Assembly: GCF_019799965.1 (NCBI RefSeq)
Contig: NZ_JABGCJ010000002.1
Span: forward strand, 372,001-436,000
Direction of reading: 5' to 3'
Origin: Modestobacter italicus
GTDB taxonomy: Bacteria > Actinomycetota > Actinomycetes > Mycobacteriales > Geodermatophilaceae
DNA length: 64,000 nucleotides
The position numbers were made by a program, and so were the translations under genes. How positions within the stretch are numbered: the stretch's first letter is position 1; each line of letters starts with the position of its first letter. This document shows positions 1 through 9,149 of this stretch, one piece after another. Below the pieces are notes generated by a model. It ran no database searches. It saw only the letters and a program-made list of their open reading frames with translations, and was not told the origin of the DNA.

Positions 1-1
1 G

Positions 2-712
2 ACCGGCTACGAGGCGCTGGTGCGCTGGGAGCGGCCCGGGTGCGGCCGGGTGGCGCCCGACGACTTCATCCCGGCGGCGGAGGAGTCGCAGCTGATCTGC
101 GAGCTGGACCGCTGGGTGCTGCACGAGGCCACCCGTCAGCTGGCGGAGTGGCGGCTGGCCGCAGGGGTGTCCGACGGCGAGCCGGAGCCGACCATCGCGG
201 TCAACGTCTCCGGACGTCACCTCGTCGACCGGCGGGTGGTGGCCGACGTCGCCGACGCGCTCGCCGCCTCGGGTCTGCCGGCGCACCTGCTGGTGCTGGA
301 GGTCACCGAGACGGTGCTGGTCGACGACCCGGCCGCGATCGAGAACCTCGCCGCGCTGCGGGCCCTCGGCGCCGCCATCGCCATCGACGACTTCGGGACC
401 GGCTACACCTCGATCGGTCAGCTGCGGCACATGCCGGTGGACACCCTGAAGATCGACCGGAGCTTCATCGCCTCGGTGGAGCCGGGGCACGGCGAGCTGG
501 TGGCCCTGATGATCCGCGCCGCGCACACCTTCGGGATGACCGTGGTCGCCGAGGGCGTGGAGGAGCCGGCGCAGCTGGCCCGGTTGCGGGCCGAGGCCTG
601 CGACCAGGCGCAGGGCTACCTGCTCTACCGGCCGCTGCCGGCCGCCGCAGCCGGGGCGCTCCTGCAGCCACGGGTCCCGGCCGGTCCCGTTCCGGCCGGC
701 GACCCCGGGTAG
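2..712 (+). CDS. EAL-domain cyclic di-GMP phosphodiesterase, C-terminal part
   Basis: Only the C-terminal part of the protein is in the window; the reading frame is already open at base 2, so the 5' end is cut off by the window edge. The piece is an almost complete EAL domain, the phosphodiesterase that opens cyclic di-GMP to pGpG. Visible signature residues are EALVRW at the very start, NVSGRHL, the LEVTETVL glutamate, the DDFGTGY metal-binding loop, the lysine of LKIDRSF, the VVAEGVE glutamate and the final QGYLLYRPLP. All catalytic positions expected for an active enzyme are present. What precedes the domain (GGDEF, PAS, GAF or membrane segments) cannot be seen. It ends at TAG 710-712, just before a strong hairpin. 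Confidence 0.93.
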   Translation, partial: TGYEALVRWERPGCGRVAPDDFIPAAEESQLICELDRWVLHEATRQLAEWRLAAGVSDGEPEPTIAVNVSGRHLVDRRVVADVADALAASGLPAHLLVLEVTETVLVDDPAAIENLAALRALGAAIAIDDFGTGYTSIGQLRHMPVDTLKIDRSFIASVEPGHGELVALMIRAAHTFGMTVVAEGVEEPAQLARLRAEACDQAQGYLLYRPLPAAAAGALLQPRVPAGPVPAGDPG

Positions 713-738
713 CGGGCGGGGCGCCGGGCGGCCGGGCG

Positions 739-777
739 CGGTCGCGCCGACGGCGGATCCCGCCGTCGGCGCGACCG
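739..777. terminator. bidirectional terminator hairpin
   Basis: A perfect 18-bp inverted repeat (739-756 with 760-777) with a 3-nt loop lies between two convergent genes. There is no U tract, as is usual in high-GC actinobacteria. Confidence 0.7.
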
Positions 778-778
778 G

Positions 779-1459
779 TCAGGGCGTCGTCCGGATGCCG
801 GGGTCGCCCCCGCCCGGCGCGGTGGTGAGGACGACGGTCGCGCCACCGGCCTCCACCGCCTGCAGCGTCCGCAGCTGGAGCAGGGCCGGCTGGTCGGCGA
901 CCATCCGGGCCGCGTTGGCCAGGGCCCGGGTCGCCGCCACCTCCGACCGGGCCCGCTCCAGGGCCGCCTGGCCCTGCGCGCGGGCGGTGGCGACCTCTGC
1001 CGCGGCCCGGCGCAGCTCGGCCGGCACCATCACGTCGCGCAGCGCGACGTCCTCTACGGTGACGCCGACCGCCCCCGCCCGCTCGGTGACCGGCTCGCGC
1101 ACGACGGACGGCAGGGAACCCCGGTCGGTCAGCAGCTCGTCGAGGGTCCGCCCGGCCACCGCCTCCCGCAGCGCGACCTGCAGCGCGGCGTAGACGAACG
1201 CGTCGGCGTCCTGCACCGCCTCGTGCCAGCGGCGCGGGTCGGTCGTCGCGCAGGTCGCGAACAGGCTCACCCGGACGGTCAGCCCGTCGGCGGTCAGCAC
1301 CTCCTGACCCGGCACGACCAGCAGCCGCGGACGCACGGCGACCCGGACGAACCGCTGCCGCCGGCGCGCCCGGCGGTGCCGCCCCGGGGCCAGGACCTCG
1401 GTGAAGCGGCCGTCCCGGTAGGCCAGGACCCGCTCCCACTCCTCGACGACGATGCGCAC
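779..1459 (-). CDS. SPFH/Band 7 (slipin-like) domain protein
   Basis: A 226-residue protein of the SPFH (stomatin/prohibitin/flotillin) class, which scaffolds membrane microdomains or protease complexes. The beta-rich Band 7 core covers about residues 1-150, including the LLVVPGQEVLTADGLTV and VEDVALRDVMVP segments, and is followed by an alanine/glutamate/arginine-rich helix (about 150-195) typical of the oligomerising coiled coil. It lacks the N-terminal transmembrane anchor usual in slipins, so it is either peripheral or recruited by a partner. It starts at ATG 1459 and converges on the EAL gene. The family call rests on recognisable segments; the biological role is not known. Confidence 0.8.
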   Translation of the reverse strand: MRIVVEEWERVLAYRDGRFTEVLAPGRHRRARRRQRFVRVAVRPRLLVVPGQEVLTADGLTVRVSLFATCATTDPRRWHEAVQDADAFVYAALQVALREAVAGRTLDELLTDRGSLPSVVREPVTERAGAVGVTVEDVALRDVMVPAELRRAAAEVATARAQGQAALERARSEVAATRALANAARMVADQPALLQLRTLQAVEAGGATVVLTTAPGGGDPGIRTTP

Positions 1460-1585
1460 GTCCCTGCCTCCTCCCTGCTCGCTCCGGCTGCCCTCGGGGA
1501 ACCGGCCGGCGCGCGGTCGGGCCCGGACGGGGGACGCCGAGGCGCCGCAGGCCGGCCGGACCGCCGATGACCGCGCGCCGGACGG

Positions 1586-1605
1586 CCGGGGGAGTCGAAC
1601 CCCGG
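1586..1605 (-). other. tRNA T-arm-like sequence
   Basis: On the minus strand a GGGG stem, a TTCGACT loop and a CCCC stem form a classical T-arm, followed by a GGCCGTC-like 3' strand. I could not find a matching 5' acceptor strand, D arm or anticodon arm within 100 nt. It is probably a decayed tRNA fragment or chance. The rest of the 1460-1743 gap holds only a 12-bp palindrome at 1613-1624. Confidence 0.2.
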
Positions 1606-1743
1606 ACGTCCCGCAGACGTCTGCCCTGACATGGCACGCCCGGGGCCGATCCGCAGGACCTGCGACGGCGATGCCGCCGCGGCTGCTGACCCCGGGCAGG
1701 GAGGACCGTAGGCGGCCGGTCGGCCACCCGGCCAGCGGTTTTG

Positions 1744-3702
1744 TCAGTCCTCGGCGCCGCGGACGCCGGTGCGCCGTCCCGGGGTCGTCTCCCGGACCAG
1801 CCGGCGGGCGGCGTCGACCTCGCGGGCGACCGGGGCGAGCACCCCCTCGGCGTGGATCTCGGCGTCGTCGGGCTGCCGGTGCTCGCGCAGGTCCTGCTCC
1901 AGCTCCCGGACCGCCTTCCGGAGCACCGCCACCTGCGCGGGGTCGGGCGCCGGCTCACCCGCGCGCATGGCGATGACCGCCTCGGTGACCGCGTCCGACG
2001 TCCGCTCCAGCTGCACGATCACCGGCCACCAGGCGGCGGCACGGGTGCTGATCGGCGGCGGCTCGGCGAGCCGCCGCTGCAGCTGGGTCTGCACCTCGGT
2101 GAGCGCCCGGTAGCTGCCCCGGCGGGCCCGGCGGGTGGCGTCGGGGCCGGCGGTGAAGGCGGCGTCGACGAACCGGTCCAGGGCCAGGGTGGCGGCGCGC
2201 AGCGCGTCGTCCAGCGGGGCCCGCCAGGTCTGCGGCCACAGCAGGTAGCCGAACACCAGCACGATGCCGCAGCCGATCAGCGTGTCCACCAGCCTGGCGC
2301 CGACCAGTTCGGCGCCGCTGGGGGTGGCCAGGTCCAGCAGCAGGATGATGAACGGCGTCTGGAAGACCGAGAAGAGGCCGAAGTTGCCGCTGCGGGCCCA
2401 CGGCAGCGCGCCGGCGGCCAGCGCCATCGGCAGCAGCACCCAGGCGTCCCGGTGCAGGAAGGTCAGCAGCAGCGACCCGATCAGGACGCCGAGCAGCGTG
2501 CCCGCGCCGCGCTGGACGGCGCGGGTGAACACCGAGCCGTAGTCGGGCTTCAGGATGATCGCCACGGTCAGCAGCACCCAGTAGGGCCGCTCGATCGGCA
2601 GCAGCTGCCGGGCCACCTCGGCGACCGTCATGCACAGCGTGAGCCGGACGACGAAGGCGCGGGAGTCGGCGTTGCCGAGGGTCCGGTCGAACAGGTCGTG
2701 CAGCTGCACCCGCCACTCGAGCTCGGGGCGCACCACCGCCGCCGAGGCCCGCTCCTCGGGGTCCCCGACCACGTTCCACACCAGCCGCAGGCCGTGCCGC
2801 ACCGCGCGGCGGGGGGCGGGCCCGTCCTCCACCGGCGCCGGCCGTTCGCCCAGCAGCGGACGCCGCTCGGTGACGGCGGTGGCCAGCGCGTGCGCGGCGC
2901 CGATGTCCCGGGAGTCGGGGGTGACCCCGCCGCGGGCGCTGGCCACGGCTGCCTCGATCAACGGCGCGGCGGCGTTGAGCACCCCGGCCAGCTCGGCGAG
3001 CTCCCGGCTGCGGCCGGCCGAGCGGCTGCGGGCGTGGATGACCCGGTCGTAGCCGGCGTTCAGCGCCAGGGTGAGCTCCCGCCTGGCCTCCTCCACGTGG
3101 TCGCCGCCGATCGCCTCGAGCAGCTCGGCGACCCGGCGGAACACCGCGCCGACGGCGGCCCGGTCCGGGTCGACCTGCTCGGTGCGGGCCTGCACCAGCA
3201 CGGCGAGGGTGCCCCAGGCGGCGCCGGCCAGGAAGAAGCCCAGCTCGACCACCGGTGACAGCGGGGTGACCAGTCCCGAGGAGATCGCGGTGTAGACCAG
3301 CAGCTGCAGTGCGCCCAGGGAGAACGCCCCGCTGATCGAGCTGATCAACGCCGCCACGGCCGAGACCGCCGCCAGCAGCAGCACCGGCTGCCAGCCGCCG
3401 CCGGTGAGCGCGTGCCCGACGAGCAGGCCGGCGCCGCCCAGCAGCGACGCGGCGGCGACCCGGCGCAGCCGCACGCGCAGCGGCCCGGACTGGGGGGCGA
3501 GCGTGGCCGCCAGCGAGCCCATGGTGCCGAAGACGCCGGCGCCCAGCGCCGAGCCCTGCATGCCGCCGACCGCCAGGGCGAGGGCCAGCGGTGCGGGGAT
3601 GACCAGGGCGAAGCGGACGACGTCGCGCCAGGGCACCCCGGCCGGGCTGGTGCGCACCAGCTCCTCCAGCCAGGCCGGTGCCCGCAACCCGCGCTCCACC
3701 AT
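1744..3702 (-). CDS. FUSC family (aromatic acid exporter-like) membrane protein
   Basis: A 652-residue integral membrane protein of the fusaric acid resistance (FUSC) superfamily. Such proteins have two hydrophobic blocks of about six helices separated by cytoplasmic helical regions. Here block one covers about residues 25-180 and block two about 360-500, with the typical RPYWVLLTVAIILKPDYG stretch opening block two. The soluble middle and C-terminal parts are helix-rich. ATG 3702 (MVERGLR) was chosen because the reading frame further upstream is antisense to the ABC exporter and does not look like protein. The gene is divergent from that exporter. The substrate is unknown; related proteins export aromatic acids or modify the envelope. 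Confidence 0.85.
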   Translation of the reverse strand: MVERGLRAPAWLEELVRTSPAGVPWRDVVRFALVIPAPLALALAVGGMQGSALGAGVFGTMGSLAATLAPQSGPLRVRLRRVAAASLLGGAGLLVGHALTGGGWQPVLLLAAVSAVAALISSISGAFSLGALQLLVYTAISSGLVTPLSPVVELGFFLAGAAWGTLAVLVQARTEQVDPDRAAVGAVFRRVAELLEAIGGDHVEEARRELTLALNAGYDRVIHARSRSAGRSRELAELAGVLNAAAPLIEAAVASARGGVTPDSRDIGAAHALATAVTERRPLLGERPAPVEDGPAPRRAVRHGLRLVWNVVGDPEERASAAVVRPELEWRVQLHDLFDRTLGNADSRAFVVRLTLCMTVAEVARQLLPIERPYWVLLTVAIILKPDYGSVFTRAVQRGAGTLLGVLIGSLLLTFLHRDAWVLLPMALAAGALPWARSGNFGLFSVFQTPFIILLLDLATPSGAELVGARLVDTLIGCGIVLVFGYLLWPQTWRAPLDDALRAATLALDRFVDAAFTAGPDATRRARRGSYRALTEVQTQLQRRLAEPPPISTRAAAWWPVIVQLERTSDAVTEAVIAMRAGEPAPDPAQVAVLRKAVRELEQDLREHRQPDDAEIHAEGVLAPVAREVDAARRLVRETTPGRRTGVRGAED

Positions 3703-3750
3703 GGACCGGAGCCTCCCACCCCGGGCAGGGCGGAGCGGGGCAGGGCGTCG

Positions 3751-3756
3751 CACACT
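3751..3756 (+). promoter_or_regulatory. putative -10 box (CACACT) of leaderless leader ORF
   Basis: The hexamer CACACT ends 7 nt before the GTG at 3764, the same geometry as the other leaderless starts in this window. It is weak on its own. Confidence 0.35.
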
Positions 3757-3763
3757 GGACGCC

Positions 3764-3811
3764 GTGCCGCGCCCCCTCGTCGTCCCGCCCGGGCCGGCGG
3801 GACGCCGGTGA
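3764..3811 (+). CDS. 15-residue proline/arginine-rich leader ORF upstream of the ABC exporter
   Basis: A short ORF starts at GTG 3764 and encodes [15 protein letters not shown]. Its TGA (3809-3811) overlaps the GTG start of the ABC exporter in a GTGA junction. A -10-like box sits 7 nt upstream, so the transcript would be leaderless and ribosomes would reach the exporter only by translating this peptide. The proline-proline-glycine-proline segment is of the kind that slows ribosomes. Nothing proves translation; it is an inferred leader peptide. Confidence 0.4.
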   Translation: MPRPLVVPPGPAGRR

Positions 3812-6800
3812 CCGCCACCGTCCAGGCACCCGGCCGGCGGACCGTGCCGGTCGAGCCGGTGCCCGAGGGCGGCTGGTTCCGCCGGCTGGTCGGCTACTGC
3901 CTGCGGCACCGGCGCGACCTGGTCGGGGCGTTCACCGCGGCGCTGGTCGGCTCGGTGATCGCCGCGGGGGTGCCGCTGCTGACCCGCGAGGTGGTCGACC
4001 GGGTGGTCGCCGGAGCCGAGGCGGGCACCCCGGTCGACGTCACCCCGTTCGTGGTCGCCCTCGTGCTGGCCGGCGTGCTGCGGTTCGCCGCCGGCTTCGT
4101 CCGCCGCTACCTGGCCGGGCGGCTGTCCCTGGACGTGCAGGTCGACCTGCGCAACGACGTCGCGACGGCGCTGTCCCGGCTGGACGGCCCGGCGCAGGAC
4201 CGGCTGTCGACCGGTCAGACCGTGAGCCGGTCGATCAGCGACATCACGCTGGTGCAGGGGCTGCTGGCCTTCCTGCCCAACCTGACCGGCAACGCGTTGC
4301 TGTTCGTCGTCTCCCTCGGCGTGATGGCCTGGCTGTCCCCGCTGCTCACCGTCGTGGCCCTCGCGGTCGGCCCGGCGCTGTGGTGGCTGGCGCTGCGCTC
4401 CCGCCAGGACCTCTTCCCGGCCAACTGGGCCGCCCAGCAACAGGCCGGGGTCGTCGCCGGTGACGTCGAGGCCGCCGTCACCGGGGTGCGGGTGGTCAAG
4501 GGCTTCGGCCAGGAGGACCGGGAGCTCGACCGCATCGACGACGACGCCCGTCGGCTGTTCGGCGCCCGGATGCGCGTCGTCCGGTTCACCGCCCGGTACA
4601 ACCCGCTGCTGCAGGCCGTCCCGGCGCTGGGGCAGGTCGGGGTGCTCGCGCTGGGCGGCTGGCTGGCACTGCGCGGGTCGATCACGCTGGGCACGTTCCT
4701 GGCCTTCGCCACCTACCTGGCCGCGCTGGTCTCACCGGTGCGGCAGCTGGCCGCCGTCCTCACCATCGGCCAGCAGGCCCGGGCCGGGGTCGAGCGGGTG
4801 CTGGAGATCGTCGACGCCCGCCCGACGCTGGTCTCCGGCACCGAGCCGCTGCCGGATGGCCCGCTGACCGTCGAGCTGGACGAGGTCACCTTCGGCCACT
4901 CCACCGACCGGCCGGTGCTGTCGGGGGTGTCGCTGCGCGTCGAGCCGGGGGAGACCCTCGCGCTGGTGGGCACCTCCGGATCGGGCAAGTCCAGCGTGGT
5001 CAGCCTGCTGCCGCGGTTCTACGACGCCTCCGCGGGCGCGGTGCGGATCGGCGGCCGCGACGTCCGCGACCTGGACCTCGGCGCGCTGCGCGGCGCGCTC
5101 GGCGTCGTCTTCGAGGACAGCTTCCTGTTCTCCGACACGGTGCGGGCCAACATCGCCTTCGGCCGCCCGGACGCCTCGGACGCCGAGGTGCGCGCCGCGG
5201 CCCGCGCCGCGCAGGCCGACGGCTTCATCGCCGAGCTGCCCGACGGCTACGACACCGTCGTCGGCGAGCAGGGGCTCACCCTCTCCGGCGGCCAGCGGCA
5301 GCGGGTCGCGCTGGCCCGCGCCCTGCTCACCGACCCGCGGGTGCTGGTGCTCGACGACGCCACCTCCGCCGTGGACGCCGCGGTCGAGGCCCGCATCCAC
5401 GCGGCGCTGCGCACCGCCGTCCAGGGCCTGACGACGCTGCTGGTGGCGCACCGCCGCTCCACCCTCGCGCTGGCCGACCGGGTCGCGGTGCTGGACGCCG
5501 GCCGGGTGGTCGACGTCGGCACCGCGGCGGAGCTGGAGGCGCGCTCGCCGCTGTTCCGGCTGCTGCTGTCCGGCGAGGGCGGGGCCCCGGCCGCCGACGA
5601 CGCCCCGCCGCCCGGTGGCACCACACCCGCGGCCTGGCCGGACCCCGAGCCGGTCGCCGAGGACGGCGGCCCGGGCCGGCCCGCGGCCCCCTCGATCGGC
5701 GGACGGGGCTCGGCGATGGCCGCGGCCGCACCGACGCCGGCGCTGCGGGCGCTGGTGGACCGGCTGCCGCCGACGGTGGACGAGCCCGACGTCCCGGCCG
5801 GGCGGGCCCGCGCCGCCGACCCGGAGTTCTCGCTGTGGGGGCTGATCCGGCCCTTCCGCTGGGTGCTGGCCGGTGCGCTGGTGCTGGTCGCACTGGACAC
5901 CGGCGCGCAGCTGGCGATCCCGGCGCTGGTGCGCGAGGGCGTCGACGACGGGATCGCCGCCCGCTCGCTGTCCCTGCTGCTGGGCGTGGCCGGGATCGCC
6001 CTCGCCGTCGTGCTGGCCGACCTCGTGGTCGCCCGGGGCGCGGCCTGGCTGACCGGTCGCACCGGGGAGCGGCTGCTCTACACGCTGCGGGTGAAGACCT
6101 TCGCCCAGCTGCAGCGCCTGGGCCTGGACCACTACGAGCGCGAGCTCGGTGGCCGGATCATGACCCGGATGACCACCGACGTCGACGCACTGTCGGCGTT
6201 CCTGCAGACCGGGCTGACCACGGCGGTGATCAGCGTGCTCACCCTGGCCGGGGTGCTGGTGGTGGTCTTCGTCTACGACGTCGAGCTGGCCCTGGTGCTG
6301 GTCGCCTCACTGCCGGTGCTGGTGGTGGCCACCGTGTGGTTCCGCGCCCGCTCGGTGCCGGCCTACACGGAGGCCCGCGAGCGGGTGAGCGCCGTCAACG
6401 CCCGGCTGCAGGAGGACGTCGCCGGGCTGCGGACCACCCAGGTGTTCGACCGCACCGAGCGCTCCACCGAGGTGTTCCGCGAGTACGCCCAGGCCTACCG
6501 GGACGTGCGGCTGCGGGCGCAGCGCTACATCGCCACCTACTTCCCCTTCGTGGAGTTCCTCTCCGAGGTGGCCGCGGCCGCGGTGCTGGCGGTGGGCGCC
6601 GCCCGGCTGGCCGACGGGGACATCACCGCAGGCGTGCTGCTGGCCTTCGTGCTGTACGTCTCAACGTTCTTCTCCCCGGTGCAGCAGCTGTCCCAGGTGT
6701 TCGACAGCTACCAGCAGGCCGCGGTGGGGCTGCGCCGGCTGCGCGACCTGCTGCGGACCCCGACGTCCACCCCGGCCGCCGCCGACCCGGCACCGGTGGG

Positions 6801-7563
6801 CCGGCTGCGCGGCGAGGTGCGGCTGGCCGACGTCACGTTCACCTACCGCGGCGCACCGGCCCCCGCGCTGCGCGGTGTCTCGCTGACCGTGGCGCCGGGG
6901 GAGACCCTCGCGCTGGTCGGGGAGACCGGGGCCGGGAAGTCCACGGTGGTGAAGCTGGTGGCCCGGTTCTACGACCCGACGTCCGGTTCGGTGTGCGTGG
7001 ACGGCGCGGACCTGCGCTCGCTGGACCTGCTGCAGTACCGGGCCCGGCTGGGCGTCGTCCCGCAGGAGGCGTTCCTGTTCGCCGGCACGGTGCGCGACGC
7101 GATCGCCTACGGCCGGCCGGACGCCTCGGACGCCGAGGTCGAGGCCGCCGCCCGGGCGGTGGGCGCGCACGAGATGGTCGCCGGGCTCCCGCAGGGCTAC
7201 CGGACGCGGGTGGGGGAGCGCGGCCGGTCGCTGTCGGCCGGGCAGCGGCAGTTGCTGGCACTGGCCCGGGCGGAGCTGGTCGACCCCGACGTCCTGCTGC
7301 TGGACGAGGCCACGGCCTCACTGGACCTGGCCACCGAGGCGGCGGTCACCCGCGCGGCCGACGCGCTCGCCCGGCGGCGGACCACGCTGGTCGTCGCGCA
7401 CCGGCTCACCACCGCCGCCCGCGCCGACCGGGTCGCCGTGCTGGACGGCGGGCGGGTGGTCGAGGTCGGGACGCACGCCGACCTGCTGGCCGCCGGTGGC
7501 GCCTACGCCGCACTGTGGGCGGCCTACACCGCCGACGAGGACGCCGACCCGCTGATGGACTGA
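3808..7563 (+). CDS. fused heterodimer-type ABC exporter (two TMD-NBD halves)
   Basis: A 1251-residue protein joining two complete exporter halves that are usually separate subunits. Half one has six membrane helices (about 30-310) and a nucleotide-binding domain with Walker [10 protein letters not shown] near residue 389, signature LSGGQ near 491 and Walker [10 protein letters not shown] near 512. A proline/alanine-rich linker (about 590-670) joins it to half two, with Walker [10 protein letters not shown] near 1038, signature LSAGQ near 1141 and Walker [10 protein letters not shown] near 1161. The catalytic glutamate is replaced by aspartate in NBD1 and the signature of NBD2 is altered, so one ATP site is probably degenerate, as in heterodimeric multidrug exporters. 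Start GTG 3808 overlaps the leader ORF. The substrate is unknown; drug or lipid export is likely. Confidence 0.92.
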   Translation: MTATVQAPGRRTVPVEPVPEGGWFRRLVGYCLRHRRDLVGAFTAALVGSVIAAGVPLLTREVVDRVVAGAEAGTPVDVTPFVVALVLAGVLRFAAGFVRRYLAGRLSLDVQVDLRNDVATALSRLDGPAQDRLSTGQTVSRSISDITLVQGLLAFLPNLTGNALLFVVSLGVMAWLSPLLTVVALAVGPALWWLALRSRQDLFPANWAAQQQAGVVAGDVEAAVTGVRVVKGFGQEDRELDRIDDDARRLFGARMRVVRFTARYNPLLQAVPALGQVGVLALGGWLALRGSITLGTFLAFATYLAALVSPVRQLAAVLTIGQQARAGVERVLEIVDARPTLVSGTEPLPDGPLTVELDEVTFGHSTDRPVLSGVSLRVEPGETLALVGTSGSGKSSVVSLLPRFYDASAGAVRIGGRDVRDLDLGALRGALGVVFEDSFLFSDTVRANIAFGRPDASDAEVRAAARAAQADGFIAELPDGYDTVVGEQGLTLSGGQRQRVALARALLTDPRVLVLDDATSAVDAAVEARIHAALRTAVQGLTTLLVAHRRSTLALADRVAVLDAGRVVDVGTAAELEARSPLFRLLLSGEGGAPAADDAPPPGGTTPAAWPDPEPVAEDGGPGRPAAPSIGGRGSAMAAAAPTPALRALVDRLPPTVDEPDVPAGRARAADPEFSLWGLIRPFRWVLAGALVLVALDTGAQLAIPALVREGVDDGIAARSLSLLLGVAGIALAVVLADLVVARGAAWLTGRTGERLLYTLRVKTFAQLQRLGLDHYERELGGRIMTRMTTDVDALSAFLQTGLTTAVISVLTLAGVLVVVFVYDVELALVLVASLPVLVVATVWFRARSVPAYTEARERVSAVNARLQEDVAGLRTTQVFDRTERSTEVFREYAQAYRDVRLRAQRYIATYFPFVEFLSEVAAAAVLAVGAARLADGDITAGVLLAFVLYVSTFFSPVQQLSQVFDSYQQAAVGLRRLRDLLRTPTSTPAAADPAPVGRLRGEVRLADVTFTYRGAPAPALRGVSLTVAPGETLALVGETGAGKSTVVKLVARFYDPTSGSVCVDGADLRSLDLLQYRARLGVVPQEAFLFAGTVRDAIAYGRPDASDAEVEAAARAVGAHEMVAGLPQGYRTRVGERGRSLSAGQRQLLALARAELVDPDVLLLDEATASLDLATEAAVTRAADALARRRTTLVVAHRLTTAARADRVAVLDGGRVVEVGTHADLLAAGGAYAALWAAYTADEDADPLMD

Positions 7564-7564
7564 G

Positions 7565-8008
7565 TCAGTCCAGCAGCCAGCTGGTGAGCGCGCTGCCCAG
7601 CGGCGACAGGAACCACCACAGCGTCGCCGCGCTGCCGGCGGCGACCAGGCCGAGCCCCACCGCGACGCCGCGGCCGAGCCGGCGTGGGTCGGTGGGCAGC
7701 GCGGCGAGCAGCTGCACGGCCGCCCCGCCAAGTGCCAGCAGGGCGCCCAGCGGCGCGATCAGGAGGGAGGCGAACCCGGCGAGGCCGAGGACCCGGCCGC
7801 CCGGCCACCCAGGGGCGTCCGCGCCGGCGGCCAGGTCGGCGAGCGGCAGCTCGTCGAGGTCGCTCAGCACGAACGGCACCAGCACGGTGAGGGCGTATGC
7901 CAGCCCGGGGAGCAGCAGGACGGCGGTCAGCACGGCCACCGAGCGCACGGAGACCCGCTCCGGAGGCGCCTGCCCCGACGTCGCCGCTGTGGCGACCGAC
8001 CCGGGCAT
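7565..8008 (-). CDS. small three-helix membrane protein (paralogue A)
   Basis: I do not recognise a named family. The 147-residue protein has three hydrophobic helices (about 22-47, 78-105, 118-140) and a conserved-looking segment VPFVLSDLDELPLADL after helix one. It ends with SPLGSALTSWLLD. The upstream neighbour has the same plan and nearly the same motifs, so the two are tandem duplicates. Its ATG overlaps the TGA of the upstream gene (TGATG), indicating translational coupling. The gene converges on the ABC exporter with a 1-nt gap. Predicted location is the cytoplasmic membrane; function unknown. Confidence 0.75.
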   Translation of the reverse strand: MPGSVATAATSGQAPPERVSVRSVAVLTAVLLLPGLAYALTVLVPFVLSDLDELPLADLAAGADAPGWPGGRVLGLAGFASLLIAPLGALLALGGAAVQLLAALPTDPRRLGRGVAVGLGLVAAGSAATLWWFLSPLGSALTSWLLD

Positions 8009-8445
8009 CAGTCCAGCCGCCAGGTCGCCAGCGCGCCGCCCAGCGGGGAGAAGACCAGCACCAGCCCGGCCAGGCAGGCCAGGGCCACCAGGAGCAGCCC
8101 GACCATCACCGCGGGGGCGTCGAGGTGCCCGCGGGAGGCGACCCTGTGCAGCGTGCCGGCCAGCACGGCCACCAGACCCATCGGCGTGAGCGCCAGGGAG
8201 AGCAGGCCGCCCAGCTGCACGAGGCCACTCAGCGGGCCCTGCGGCCAGAGGTCCTTGGGGTCGTGGGCGCCGCTGGTCAGCTCGGCCAGCGGCAGGGCGT
8301 CGAGGTCGTTGACGTAGTAGGGCACCAGCACCCCGGCCAGGTAGGGCGCCATCGCCAGTGCGGCCAGGCCGGCGAACAGGGCGACCGCCCGGCCGCCGGC
8401 CGGGCGAGGTGCGGTCCGGGTGGGGTCGAGTGCCGGGGCGCTCAT
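8008..8445 (-). CDS. small three-helix membrane protein (paralogue B)
   Basis: The 145-residue protein is the upstream member of a duplicated pair. Hydrophobic helices lie at about 18-43, 74-98 and 113-137. The segment VPYYVNDLDALPLAEL and the C-terminal SPLGGALATWRLD match VPFVLSDLDELPLADL and SPLGSALTSWLLD in the next gene. ATG 8445 (MSAPALD) was chosen over an upstream ATG at 8604 because the extra 53 residues are low-complexity and overlap the region upstream of the divergent acetyltransferase. It probably works together with its paralogue, perhaps as a heteromer. Function unknown. Confidence 0.72.
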   Translation of the reverse strand: MSAPALDPTRTAPRPAGGRAVALFAGLAALAMAPYLAGVLVPYYVNDLDALPLAELTSGAHDPKDLWPQGPLSGLVQLGGLLSLALTPMGLVAVLAGTLHRVASRGHLDAPAVMVGLLLVALACLAGLVLVFSPLGGALATWRLD

Positions 8446-8618
8446 GGACTGGACGGTGACAGCTGCCGCGCCACCTGACCAGGGGGCCGCGCAGCCGTTC
8501 ACCTGATGGAGGGCTGCTGGTCGAGGAGGCGGCCGGCCGGTCCCACCCGCAGCGGCAGCCAGGTCGACGCGTCGACACGTGGTTCGCGGAGGACGGCCCG
8601 GCATGCCACCGTCGCGCC

Positions 8619-9113
8619 GTGGACCGGCACGGGCAGGTACGGCAGGCGGACGGCGACGACCTGGTCGAGCTGCCGGCGGTCGAGGCGGCCGCCGACGAGC
8701 TGTTCGTGCCGCTGGGGATCACCGACCTGCCGGCACCCGCGCCGGCAGCCGAGCGGGCGCACGCCTGGCGGGTGCTGGTCGTGGGCCGGCCGGTGCGCGG
8801 CTTCGCCGTCCTGGAGCTGCTGGACGGCGCCGTGCACCTGGAGCAGCTGTCGGTCGACCCGGCACACGGCCGGCGCGGCATCGGCGGCGCGCTGCTCGCC
8901 GCCACGGTGCAGGCGTCCCGGGACCACGGCGCCGACCGGGTCACCCTGCTCACCTACGCCGACGTGCCGTGGAACGCGCCGTTCTACGCCCGGCACGGCT
9001 GGCAGGTGACCACCGAACTCACCCCGGGCCTGCGCGCGCTGCGCCGCCGGGAGGAGCAGCTGGGGCTGGACCGGCACGGGCCGCGGGTCGCCATGGTGCG
9101 GCTGGTCACCTGA
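8619..9113 (+). CDS. GNAT family N-acetyltransferase
   Basis: A 164-residue single-domain acetyltransferase of the GNAT fold. The acetyl-CoA pyrophosphate loop is visible as RRGIGGALL (about residues 87-95) after the beta4 strand HLEQLSVDP, and the late NAPFYARHGW motif is typical of the family. Length is normal. The start is GTG 8619; no strong ribosome site is visible. The acceptor substrate cannot be told from sequence. It stands alone, 36 nt before the propeller gene. Confidence 0.88.
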   Translation: MDRHGQVRQADGDDLVELPAVEAAADELFVPLGITDLPAPAPAAERAHAWRVLVVGRPVRGFAVLELLDGAVHLEQLSVDPAHGRRGIGGALLAATVQASRDHGADRVTLLTYADVPWNAPFYARHGWQVTTELTPGLRALRRREEQLGLDRHGPRVAMVRLVT

Positions 9114-9149
9114 CGTTGCAGCCGACGGTCGGCGGGGCACAACAGGTCC

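Noticed and set aside
1613-1624. 12-bp palindrome GCAGACGTCTGC as an operator
   Set aside because: No promoter or regulator context; short palindromes are expected in such GC-rich DNA.
465-1958. Long minus-strand ORF of 497 codons
   Set aside because: Arginine/proline/glycine-rich antisense frame covering the EAL and SPFH genes; typical shadow of GC-rich coding DNA.
3703-4440. N-terminal extension of the FUSC reading frame
   Set aside because: It runs antisense through the ABC exporter and is Gln/Arg/Pro-rich without hydrophobic helices; ATG 3702 is the sensible start.
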